From positions 806,001-870,000 of the forward strand of contig NZ_JARVCO010000012.1 of assembly GCF_034531395.1 (NCBI RefSeq): a stretch of DNA of 64,000 nt, written 5' to 3'. Positions 51,331 through 60,591 of this stretch are shown in pieces. The notes beneath the pieces are model-generated. The model did no database searches and was not told where the DNA came from. It saw nothing but the letters and a program-made list of their open reading frames with translations. Position 1 is the stretch's first letter. Each line of letters begins with the position of its first letter. Source of the DNA: Pontiella agarivorans (GTDB lineage Bacteria > Verrucomicrobiota > Kiritimatiellia > Kiritimatiellales > Pontiellaceae). Position numbers and translations under genes: made by a program.

Positions 51331-53910
51331 ATGAAGAAGTATTTATTTGAGGCTATCATTCTTTTAGTTACCTGTCATCAGGTGATGGCGGCGAAGCTGG
51401 GAATCAATGACGGATGGCTCTTTCAAAAGGGCGAGGTTGTCGGGGCGGAGGCCGTGGAGTTTGATTCCAGTGATTGGGAAGCGGTCGAGCTTCCGCATAC
51501 CTATAATCCATCGGGCTCGGAAGAGATCTACCGCGAGCAACAGGAAGCGGTTCAGTATGTGGGGCCTGCCTGGTATCGCAAAAACCTGTTTGTTGATCAG
51601 GCGCAGAAGGGAAAACGCCTGTTTCTCCGGTTCGATGCGGCCTATCTGCGATCCGATGTTTTCCTGAACGGTGAAAAGATCGGACGGCATGACGGTGGAT
51701 TTTCTGCATTCTGTTATGAAATCACCGGTCAGGTAAACTATGGAGCGGACAACGTCATCGCGGTTCGGGTAAATAATGAATTCAATGATGCCATTACTCC
51801 GCTGGGTGGCGGCTATCTTAAATTTGGCGGCATTACACGCCCGGTTTGGCTGATTGAAAAACCGCAGGTTTGTATTAGTCCGGTACACTATGCTTCCAGC
51901 GGTGTTTATTGCCGACAACTGGATGTCTCCCCGGAGAGAGCCGAACTCGAGATCGATACCGTGCTTAACGCTCCGGCAGGTGCAGGAGGTAAGTACAAAG
52001 TGGTTTGCACCATCAAGGATTCCTCCGGTACAGCTGTAGCAAAGGAAAGCAGGAACGTGAAGGTCAAGGCCGGCGAGCAGTGGACGGTAACTGTGCCCAT
52101 GGAGGTGATGAAGCCCAGCCTTTGGAATGGTCTTGAAAATCCGGCCCTTTATCAACTGAGCGTTGAGCTTCAGCTAAAGGGAAAAACCGTTGATCAGGTG
52201 GATGTAACGACTGGATTTAAGACGGTTGCAGTGGATCGGGATAAGGGATTTTTCCTGAATGGGAAATCCTATCCGCTGTATGGTTGTGCACAGCATCAGT
52301 ATTACCCGGGTGTCGGCTCGGCCATGCGTGCGGAACATTTTGAGCGTGATGCGGAAATCATGGAAGACCTGGGCATGAATGCGGTTCGTCTGTCTCACTA
52401 TCCGCACAGCGAATACCGGTTTGATCTTTGCGACAAAGCTGGGATTGTAGTCTTTACGGAAATGGCGCTGATCAACCTTTTCAACGGTTCTGAAGCTTAT
52501 ACGGCCAACTGTGAACAGCAGTTGAAGGAGATGATCTATCAACTCTATAATCATCCGTCTGTTGCCATTTGGGGACTGTATAACGAGTTGCGTAGTGATG
52601 AGTGGAAAGGGTTTAACGGTCTGGAATTTCTTGCGGGGCTAAACCGTACGGCCAAGGAAATCGATCCGGCTCGTTTGACCTGCGGGGTTAGCTGGAAGGC
52701 CGGGGAGCGCAACGATATTCCCGATATCAATGGATGGAACCGCTATCAGGGCTGGTATTGGAATGCGTATGAGGGGGGACCAAGCGACTTCAGCTGGATC
52801 GACACCATGCGGGATGAATTTCCGAACCGTAAACTGGGCATCACGGAATACGGTGCGGGTGCGGCCAGTAACCATTTTGATGAGCATCGACGGATTGCCC
52901 CTTACAATAAAGATCAATTTCACCCTCAGGACTTTTATAACTGGAGTCACGAGGAGCACTGGGCGGCAATGCAGCAACGTCCGTGGCTATGGGGTACCTT
53001 TATCTGGACGTTATCGGAATTTCTTGTTCCGAACTATGATCAGGGCCGTGCCACCTTCCTGCACGATAAGGGCTTGGTGGGCGAAGACCGCAAGCAGTTT
53101 AAAGACGCCTTCTTTTTCTACAAGGCCAACTGGAATCCGGAACCGATGCTTCATCTCTGCGACAAGCGATTTGATGTTCGCCTGCTGGATACCGCTGAAA
53201 TCACGGCCTATTCCAATCTGGATGAAGTAGAGCTGATCGTGAACGGAACGAGCATGGGTAAAATCACTGACGCTGAATATGGAATTCATCGCTGGAACAA
53301 GGTTCCGCTTAAGTCGGGCGAAAATAAAATCACCGTATCGTCCGGTACGTTTGCAGAAACCGCAGTCTGGCATCGGGTCACGGATATTCAAAACGATTCT
53401 GTACTCAAGGAAATTGTACCGAGCGGTTCGGAGTGGACGGTTTTCTTCAGCGACCTTATGCCGAAATATAAACGGGCCAAGGGCGTGAAAGGGATTCCCG
53501 GTGCAGACAGTGAAGTAAAGTATGCCGATCTGGATGCCATCTGGAAACAGGTGGATGAGGCCGGCACATCGCGTTTGCCGTTAATTGCGGATCAGAACTG
53601 GAAGGGCAAAGCGGCTTACCTGAAGAAAACGTTCAAGGTGGATGAGTCCGGCGTGAAAAATCCTTGTCTCTACCTGAAACAGACCGCGCGGCTTTCGCAG
53701 GCGAATCCGGGGCGGGTTGCCATCTCCATCGACGGTCGCAATGTGCTGACACTGGAGGAGGGCTGCGATGGATACCGCCTCATTCCTGTAGGTGAGCGCT
53801 GCGGGCAACTTACTCCGGGTATGCATACGATTACAGTGATTGCCGAGAAACCATTAAAGGGTGGCTTTGTGGATATTGGGCTGGTTGAGCATATCAGTCA
53901 AAAAAAGTAA
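51331..53910 (+). CDS. GH2-family glycoside hydrolase (beta-galactosidase-like)
   Basis: An 859-residue exported enzyme. The signal peptide is KKYLFEAIILLVTCHQVMA. The jelly-roll domain (about 20-185: DDW-type SSDWEAVELPHTYNP, AYLRSDVFLNGEKIGRHDGGFSAF) is followed by an Ig-like domain (about 190-290) and the TIM barrel (about 295-600), with the acid/base Glu in WGLYNELRSD and the nucleophile in GITEYGAG. C-terminal beta domains follow. Retaining beta-galactosidase activity on desulfated galactan is the likely role from context; beta-glucuronidase or mannosidase cannot be excluded. AAGGAG precedes the ATG at ideal spacing. Confidence 0.92.
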   Translation: MKKYLFEAIILLVTCHQVMAAKLGINDGWLFQKGEVVGAEAVEFDSSDWEAVELPHTYNPSGSEEIYREQQEAVQYVGPAWYRKNLFVDQAQKGKRLFLRFDAAYLRSDVFLNGEKIGRHDGGFSAFCYEITGQVNYGADNVIAVRVNNEFNDAITPLGGGYLKFGGITRPVWLIEKPQVCISPVHYASSGVYCRQLDVSPERAELEIDTVLNAPAGAGGKYKVVCTIKDSSGTAVAKESRNVKVKAGEQWTVTVPMEVMKPSLWNGLENPALYQLSVELQLKGKTVDQVDVTTGFKTVAVDRDKGFFLNGKSYPLYGCAQHQYYPGVGSAMRAEHFERDAEIMEDLGMNAVRLSHYPHSEYRFDLCDKAGIVVFTEMALINLFNGSEAYTANCEQQLKEMIYQLYNHPSVAIWGLYNELRSDEWKGFNGLEFLAGLNRTAKEIDPARLTCGVSWKAGERNDIPDINGWNRYQGWYWNAYEGGPSDFSWIDTMRDEFPNRKLGITEYGAGAASNHFDEHRRIAPYNKDQFHPQDFYNWSHEEHWAAMQQRPWLWGTFIWTLSEFLVPNYDQGRATFLHDKGLVGEDRKQFKDAFFFYKANWNPEPMLHLCDKRFDVRLLDTAEITAYSNLDEVELIVNGTSMGKITDAEYGIHRWNKVPLKSGENKITVSSGTFAETAVWHRVTDIQNDSVLKEIVPSGSEWTVFFSDLMPKYKRAKGVKGIPGADSEVKYADLDAIWKQVDEAGTSRLPLIADQNWKGKAAYLKKTFKVDESGVKNPCLYLKQTARLSQANPGRVAISIDGRNVLTLEEGCDGYRLIPVGERCGQLTPGMHTITVIAEKPLKGGFVDIGLVEHISQKK

Positions 53911-53923
53911 GAGGAAAAACGAG

Positions 53924-55744
53924 ATGAGAACTTTTTTCGGAGTCGGTTGTCTTCTGGTGATTTGCGCCGGAAGTGTATTGGCACGAACCGTTAATGTGGA
54001 AGATCACGGGATTGTACCAGGGCAGGATGTAACGTTTAAAGTGAATCAGCTTCTGGAAGAACTTCAGGGAGAAAAAGGGGTGACCCTTTATTTTCCTAAA
54101 GGGCGTTATGAGTTTAAACCGGAAAATGCAATCGAGAAATATAGAGCCGTGACCAACCACGACAACAGCCTGAAACGAATTGCTTTTCCATTGTATGGGT
54201 TTGAAGACTTTACCCTTGATGGCGGGGAATCCACGTTCCTGTTTTATGGACGTATCTGTCCGGTGATCGTCGAGAATTCAAAAAATATCATGCTGAAAAA
54301 TTTCAGTATTGACTGGGATACACCGTTTCATCACGAGCTGACCGTTGTTGAACGTGATGAAAAGAACAATACCTTCGTGGCAGAAGTCAGCCCGATGAAG
54401 CACGGCTTCAAAGTACAGGGCGGTAAACTGCTGCTGGGGCACTATGGTTGGGAAGATGAGCTGGGGCAGAATATTCCGTACGACCCGAAGACAGGTGCGC
54501 CTTATTGGGATACACGCAGGTATGGCCTGAAATACAGAGGGGCGAAGGCCGCCAACGTTGGAGAAAACAGAGTGCGGCTTCAGGACGCCACACGCCTTGC
54601 TCCTCCGCTGGGTGCCGTATTATGCGCTTGGGGGAACTCTCCGAACCGGTTGGCGCAGTCTATTCATCTGGGCAATTCTCTGAATACAACGATTGAGAAT
54701 GTAACGGTCTATGCCGGCGGTGGTATGGGACTGATTGCGGAACGATGCGAAAATATTCATCTCAATAAATTTGTTGTAACTTCAGCGGAAGGCCGAACAC
54801 TTTCTGCACGTGCGGATGCAACTCATTTTCTCGGCTGTAAGGGGCTCATTCATGTGGAAAACTGTCTGCTGGAGCATATGGGAGATGATGGAATCAATGT
54901 GCATGGTGCTTATGTGAAGGTCGTTGAGTACATGGGTGATAACACATTTCTCTGTGAAATCAGTCATCGACAACAGAAAGGGCTGATCTTCTGTGAACCG
55001 GGCGACAAGGTGATGCTTACGTCACGTAAAAATGTTCAGCCTCTTTATGAGTCGACCGTTACCGCTACTCGAATTCTGAATGAATCCCGCTTTTTGATGA
55101 CGGTGGATATGATGCCGGAAACGTATCCGGAAGGTCCGTTATCGTTTGAAAACCTGACCTGGTATCCGGACGTCATCATGAAAAAATGTATTGTGCGGGA
55201 AAACCGTGCCCGCAGTGTTCTGATTTCGACGAAAGGTAAAGTCCTGCTCGAAGATAACTGGTTTTCTTCTCAGATGCACGGAGTGCTGATCGAGGGAGAT
55301 AACAAGTCCTGGTATGAATCCGGCGGAGTTCGGGATGTGACGATCAATAACAATACATTTGTGAATCACGGGTATGGAAATGGGCAGGGTTACCCTCTCT
55401 ACGCCGCACCCATGCTGCTGCCGGAGCAGACGCTGGGCGACGACCAATATCACTGGAATATCCGGTTCACGAATAACAGGATCAAAAATTTTAACGGCCA
55501 TCTGGTACATGCGAAATCTGTTAAGAACCTGATCGTTGAAGAGAACACGGTAGAAGTCGATAATACGTATCCGAGCAGTTCCGGGCTGCCGGCAGTCGCT
55601 TTGGATTTCTGCAAAGATGTACGAGTGAAAAACAACAGTTTTGCCGGATTCGAATTCCCCATCCGAATAGAGAGCAAAGGCGGAACCACTGGATTGAAAG
55701 TTGAACATAATACCGGTCTCGATTCTGGTACGCTGAATAAATAA
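53924..55744 (+). CDS. GH110-family alpha-galactosidase-like exo-enzyme
   Basis: A 606-residue exported right-handed beta-helix protein. Its signal peptide is RTFFGVGCLLVICAGSVLA. The stretch SARADATHFLGCKGLIHVEN and CLLEHMGDDGINVHGAYVKV is characteristic of GH110, the inverting alpha-1,3-galactosidases, and DWDTPFHHELTV fits the family. Members act on alpha-1,3-linked galactose, including units from lambda-carrageenan. It is the last intact gene of the operon. The start at 53924 follows GAGGA and the signal peptide; the upstream frame from 53861 overlaps the GH2 gene. Confidence 0.87.
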   Translation: MRTFFGVGCLLVICAGSVLARTVNVEDHGIVPGQDVTFKVNQLLEELQGEKGVTLYFPKGRYEFKPENAIEKYRAVTNHDNSLKRIAFPLYGFEDFTLDGGESTFLFYGRICPVIVENSKNIMLKNFSIDWDTPFHHELTVVERDEKNNTFVAEVSPMKHGFKVQGGKLLLGHYGWEDELGQNIPYDPKTGAPYWDTRRYGLKYRGAKAANVGENRVRLQDATRLAPPLGAVLCAWGNSPNRLAQSIHLGNSLNTTIENVTVYAGGGMGLIAERCENIHLNKFVVTSAEGRTLSARADATHFLGCKGLIHVENCLLEHMGDDGINVHGAYVKVVEYMGDNTFLCEISHRQQKGLIFCEPGDKVMLTSRKNVQPLYESTVTATRILNESRFLMTVDMMPETYPEGPLSFENLTWYPDVIMKKCIVRENRARSVLISTKGKVLLEDNWFSSQMHGVLIEGDNKSWYESGGVRDVTINNNTFVNHGYGNGQGYPLYAAPMLLPEQTLGDDQYHWNIRFTNNRIKNFNGHLVHAKSVKNLIVEENTVEVDNTYPSSSGLPAVALDFCKDVRVKNNSFAGFEFPIRIESKGGTTGLKVEHNTGLDSGTLNK

Positions 55745-55770
55745 ATTACTCCCCCATGCTCGAACCGTAT

Positions 55771-56560
55771 AGGCGCATCTAGAGGGGAGATATCTTCATT
55801 GGTGAAAAGAAACTGGTGTACTCAGATCTGGTGAGTATCGATGTCCAGCTGCTTCCGCTTCGGGGTAAAGCACCTAAAGCGAATGTTGATATCTATTATA
55901 CCGTGGACGGGACAGAGCCGACGGCGGAGTCGACGCGTTATGCGGGCACATTTCCTGTAACGTTGGGCACTATGGTAAAAGCACTGGTCGTCCTCGACGG
56001 TCTGCCCGTATTGAATCTCGATGAGCGCTTTGCGGCGGGCGAAGGGTTTGTCTGGAAAAGCAGTGTGAAAGCATCCGAGATACCGGCCGGAGAGCAGGCT
56101 GAACGCGCAGTCTTTACGGGAGCTGTAAGGGAAGGGAAAGCACATGGCCGAATCTTTCGGGGAGAAGGTTATATTCGTTTTACAGGTGAGGCGGATGCTT
56201 CTGTTCAGTAGTGCGATGAAAACGACGGTCCCTCCGGTGCATCGGAACTGGTCATCCGTTATGGCGGAGTGGTGAAGGGTGAAAAGGGGCATCGCATTAA
56301 AGTGCTTGCAAATGGGCGGGTTTATAATACTTCACTGGTTCCCCGAGTTTCTGCTGTTGTTATCGCAGGCGCGGATTTGCTGGTGATGCCGTTGGCTCTG
56401 TTGGGACTGATGTACCTTTCGAGCCGCAAAGAACTTTTAGGGTAACACCGGCGGAATAAAGCCGGCTGGATTTCGCTTGCGCTGATCGCCTGCTTTTCAC
56501 TCTTCATGAGTTCGCAGTCATTACTGGGTTTGTTCAGCGATATTGCGGCGGTGGCGGGTA
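55771..56560 (+). pseudogene. Chimeric gene remains: glycosidase C-terminus and transporter-like helices
   Basis: The frame after a stop near 55775 reads EKKLVYSDLVSIDVQLLP and IYYTVDGTEPTAESTRYAG, like a CHB_HEX_C-type glycosidase C-terminal domain. It meets a TAG at 56209-56211, where DASVQ would be expected to continue into CDENDGPSGASELVIRYGG in the same frame. It then has hydrophobic segments (VSAVVIAGADLLVMPLALLGLMY and, after a TAA, ISLALIACFSLFMSS), with SSRKELLG as in the last helices of Nramp-type metal transporters. There is no start. This is decayed DNA, not a gene. Confidence 0.6.
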
Positions 56561-56584
56561 AATAATTTTGGCGGATCGGTTCGT

Positions 56585-56604
56585 ACTACAAGATCTATAT
56601 TTGG
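56585..56604 (+). promoter_or_regulatory. Degenerate island motif candidate
   Basis: ACTACAAGATCTATATTTGG shares the ACTACAA-AT start but departs from the consensus at several later positions. It lies 72 bases before the broken glycosidase gene, as the true copies do. It may be a decayed operator. Confidence 0.35.
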
Positions 56605-56676
56605 ATGGCGGGGCGGTCGTCTGATATTTTGAAGCATCTGACAGACGGGCCGCTTAACTTGAGAATAGAGGGATAT

Positions 56677-59297
56677 ATGAAACAAATTTTAAAAAAGATA
56701 ATTCTGGGCTGTCTGTTGCTTTGTAGCGTGGGATGTGCAAAAGAGGACGTTCGGATTGTTGTACCGGAAAATGCTGGTCCGATTGAACAGATTGCGGCGG
56801 CGGAACTAGCGGAGGCGCTGGGAGAGTTGTATCCGAAGAAGCGCTTTACGATTTCTTCGCGAGCAGGGTCTAGGCAGACGATTTTGTTAGCGGCGGACGG
56901 TTCTGGCGAAGCTGAAGGGTATGTGGTTTCTCATGATGGCAACACCGCGCGCATTATCGGAGCCGATCCGCAGGGCATGATGTATGCGTCTGCGGAATAT
57001 TGGAAAAGCTGGGCTACGGCCTGTTTATGAGCGGCGACGCGAAGCCGTTGTCGAAGTCGGGTGCGTTTAGTTTCGATGGCTGGGAGTTGGAAAACTATCC
57101 GACAACGCCGGTGCGTATCAGCTTTAACTGGCATAACTTTTTGTTCAGCTGCAGCACATGGGATCTTGAGGACTGGGAGGAGTGGATCGCGCAGTCGCAG
57201 AAGTCCGGATTCAATACGGTGATGGTGCATGCTTATGGCAATAACCCGATGTTTTCCTATGCATTTAATGGTCAGGAAAAACCGGTCGGCGAGTTGGCAT
57301 CGACACGTTCCGGGCGTGATTGGGCAGTCAATCATGTGAACGACGTACGCCTAATGCAGGGCAGTGAGCTGTTTGATCAGGACTTTTTCGGAAGCGAAGC
57401 GGTGGTGGACGAGAGCGGTTCGCAGTCGGAAACGGTGAAAGCAATGATGGGGAAGGCGTTTGAATATGCCGATCAACGCGGCGTGGATGTGAATATTGCG
57501 ATCGATATCGATATGCCACCATGCTTACCGCAGAATTTGATTACGACGTTGAATGAGGCTGATCGTTTCCTAATCGACTATGCAGGGCGTCCGCGAATGA
57601 AGGTGCCGGCGGCCAGGCTGTGGGTGGCTCGTCCGGATACGGCCGAAGGCTACACGTTTTATAAAGCACAGTGCGATGCTCTCTTAAAAGCGTATCCGCA
57701 GGTAGATATGATTACGTTGTGGCGTCGGGGTGACAAATCACCGTTATTGAATGTAAAGCTGGAGGAGTATCCGGCGAAGTGGCAGGCGGAATATAAAGCG
57801 TATGTAACGGAGCATCCCAAGGTCGCCAAACAGTTCCAGTCGGTCGGCTTGTTTGGTATTGCAAAGATGTATGCGGCTTGGAAGCGCGCACTGAAAGAGG
57901 CTGGGCGGGAAGATATTACGCTGGCGATGGGGAGCTGGAATGATAAATGGATACCAGTAGCGGTTGAATTTTTACCGCACGATACGCCACTGATTGCATT
58001 GGATTCACGCATTTTGCGCGGAACCGGATTCATGAACAGCTATGAACGACTGAAGGGGTTGGGGGATTTGATTGGACCCGAACGTTTTATTCCTGTGATC
58101 TGGTCGCACCACGATGATGGCGCGTATATCGGCTCACCGCTTGATTTTGTGCAGGATCTTTCAGCCCGCCTGCAGACTTGTATGGCCGGAGGTTTCGGGA
58201 TTATTCACTGGATGACGCACCCGCTTGATCCGTACTACACGGCGCATAGCCGTCAAACCTGGTCGGCCACGAAAAATGAATCACAGTCGGAATCGTGTGC
58301 TTTTGTCGCACGGAATTGGTTCGGCGCGGCGAATGAAACCGTAATGGGGGAATATCTCGATAAATGGGTCGACGGTATGCCGGCGTTTGCGCGTGAGACG
58401 GATGAATATTTTATCGGCCATGAAATCGGGCACGATCTGTCGAAGGTGAAATCGGGCTATGAAGAGCGGTTGGCTTTGCTGCAAAAGGCGAACGTTTCCG
58501 CAATGTCGGAGTCGCAGCGTAAGCAATATGCATTTTTTAAGGAGTACGAGCTGTTTGTGTTGGAAGTCTATCAGACGCTGGCTGGGTATGAGCAGGCGAC
58601 CAATGCATTGGCACAGGCGCAGTTCGATCAGGCGCGCGAAATCGTACGGGGTTTGAACCCGGAAAAGGTAGTCGCGGATTATGCGTCGGCGGTGAAAAAA
58701 TGCGGAGCGACGAAAGGCGAGATGGGGCTGCTGGTTTCTATGAATACGCGTTGGATTCCGCATTTTGTCCGCTTGCGCCAGCAGTTAGGGCTAGATGCGA
58801 TTCGCTATAACTTCGGTCCGACGGATCATGAACTCATGGCGCAGGCGCGCGGTCAATTGACGTTCCATTATGAGGCGGATAAAGCGGTCTGGCAGACGTT
58901 CGGAGCCGAAGAAACCGGTGCAGAAGTTTTTGAAACGTCAACAGATGGAGTCTTTCAATATGGAGTGATGAGTGATCAGCCAATGACACTGATGGTTTCG
59001 CCGATTCTTTCTTTTGGGTGCAGTCCGGCTACGACGGTGTTTGACGAGTTTAAGCCGGAACCCGTTTCGGCGGGTAATTATAAGCTGTCCTTGCTGTTTA
59101 ATACACCTGTCGATAGCGACATGCAGTTGGATGTACGAGTTGGCGGAAAATTAGTGGTCAGCGAGCACGTTTCTGTACAGCCGGAAGAGCCGCTGAAATG
59201 GGATGCGCCCGTGACGCTATCTGACTCCGAAATAGTAAGCGTCATATTGAATCCGGTTAAGGGCCATGCCGTTGTTTGTGGGTTGGTATTGAAGTAA
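56677..59297 (+). pseudogene. Secreted alpha-glucuronidase-like (GH67/GH115-type) gene with one frameshift
   Basis: A lipoprotein signal (KQILKKIILGCLLLCSVGC, Cys at residue 20) leads a GH67N-type domain (IRIVVPENAGPIEQIAAAELAEALGEL). The frame stops at 57028-57030 after MMYASAEYWKSWATACL. The -1 frame from about 57000 continues LEKLGYGLFMSGDA and runs 765 residues to 59297. Reading YASAEY-LEKLGYGLF needs one extra T at about 56999, so a single-base deletion splits one gene of about 870 codons. The second part holds HAYGNNPMFSYAFNG, ITLWRRGDKSPLL and WSHHDDGAYIGSP. Activity is not expected unless the frame is restored or the call is a sequencing error. Confidence 0.75.
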
Positions 59298-59353
59298 TGG
59301 GCGTTCCTCGTCTGTGCTTCCCGTAAAAAGGAGGCGAAACGCAGTTCATACCC

Positions 59354-59539
59354 ATCAAAAGTCTGGCAGGCGAGCCGTGCAAAATTCGGCCCGGCCTAAA
59401 TGGTAAGGTGAAGGTTTCCGGAGCACGCGATTTCTGCTAGAAGGTGCTACGATCGAAGGTGTTTCAATTGGACCTCAAGAAAAGAGAGGAAGCCATTTTA
59501 TGGAGTGGCGATCAGCCACCAGCCTGTGTGATTCGATAG
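59354..59539 (+). pseudogene. C-terminal remnant of a glycoside hydrolase (GH95-like)
   Basis: A frame reads IKSLAGEPCKIRPGLNGKV, then VSGARDFC, a stop, then VFQLDLKKREEAILWSGDQP. The pattern (EPCxIRxGLxGxVKVSG ... LDLKKGEEAxLYSGD) resembles the last beta-sandwich of GH95-type enzymes. It has no start and one internal stop. The neighbourhood from 59298 to 59606 has nothing else. Confidence 0.5.
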
Positions 59540-59606
59540 GGTTTCGCTTCTAAATAGATGCGTCTGTAGTGTGAATAATAACCGAAAGAGATGGGGCGAT
59601 GTTGAT

Positions 59607-60309
59607 ATGAGAATAGGGTATGTGGCTGTATTGGCAGCAAGTTTGATTTTGACCGGTGTTCAGGCATAGGGGTAGAGAAGCATCTGTTAATTTTGCCGGG
59701 GCTGTCGACTATGGAGAGACTGGATCCAAATCTTTCTTTCACGCCCACCGTGGAGGCGGAGTTCGGTGCCGCAAACGTGGCTGTGGTGTATGATGCGCAG
59801 GGCGGCCAGCCAATCCGGGAATGGTATAAGCAGTGGACGCCGTTGCAGGGGGATGAGCCGAAAGCGACGGGGAAATTGTATGCATCGTTTGATGCAAAAA
59901 GTGCGTCTGGCTATGGAAGAGAGAAGCTTTAATACGATGACCGTTGTCCGAATGCAGGGCGAGGCGGATGCCAAGGAACATGGCGAGGTATATGCGGCAA
60001 GTTTGATAGGTTTGTATGTGCTGTTGCAGGCAGACCCGGGCCGGGATGATGTTCGTTTTGTAATCGGTCGTTTGAGAGATCATGACTCGCAGGGCACAAA
60101 GTATCCCGCATTGGTCGATTGTACGACAGGCTCAGATGCAGGTGGCGGATTCAAATCCAGAGTTTGATTGGGTATCGTCGGATGACTTAAACGACGGCAT
60201 CAATGCCCGCGGGAAGATGATCAGGAATAATCTGCACTACTCCGTCGACGGGTATAGGGTGTTCGGCAAACGTTTAGCGGATAAGTCTATCGAATTGATA
60301 GGTAAGTAG
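59607..60309 (+). pseudogene. SGNH/sialate-acetylesterase-like gene, several frameshifts
   Basis: An ATG at 59607 gives a signal peptide (RIGYVAVLAASLILTGVQA), then a stop. Later frames give LLILPGLSTMERLDPNLSF, FGAANVAVVYDAQGGQPIREWYK, then TMTVVRMQGEADAKEHGEV, and in another frame WVSSDDLNDGINARGKMIRNNLHYSVDGYRVFG. This is the order of carbohydrate esterases of the DUF303/SASA type: GQSNME near the start (here degraded to GLSTME), then the QGEAD block, then the DGxH-like block. At least two frame changes and one stop are present, so it is dead. Confidence 0.75.
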
Positions 60310-60440
60310 CCGCATAAATAGCGCGATCTGTTGGAATGAAATGTCACGTGATCTGAGTCATATAACCGGCGCTTTACTCCAGCGGAATGCCTTTCTATAG
60401 AAATTAGGAAGGCAATAGAGGCATTTATTGTCTTGTTATT

Positions 60441-60460
60441 ACTACAATATCCGTACTTCG
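60441..60460 (+). promoter_or_regulatory. Island motif copy 6, upstream of the second sulfatase operon
   Basis: It reads ACTACAATATCCGTACTTCG, 131 bases before the sulfatase start at 60592. Confidence 0.8.
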
Positions 60461-60591
60461 CATCCTTTGGGGAGGGTGGCTATTCTCATGTTCTTTAGAT
60501 GGTCATGAATTGGAGTTATAAGACGCATTAATGATCTATAGCGTAGTCGTTGAGTTGATGATTACGGGTAATCGAAGGGAAGGGTTGATAG

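Noticed and set aside
56585-56604. A seventh island motif as a firm operator
   Set aside because: Only the first half matches well; kept as a low-confidence feature.
57000-57030. Programmed ribosomal frameshift in the alpha-glucuronidase-like gene
   Set aside because: No slippery heptamer in the right register and no obvious stimulatory hairpin; a one-base deletion is simpler.
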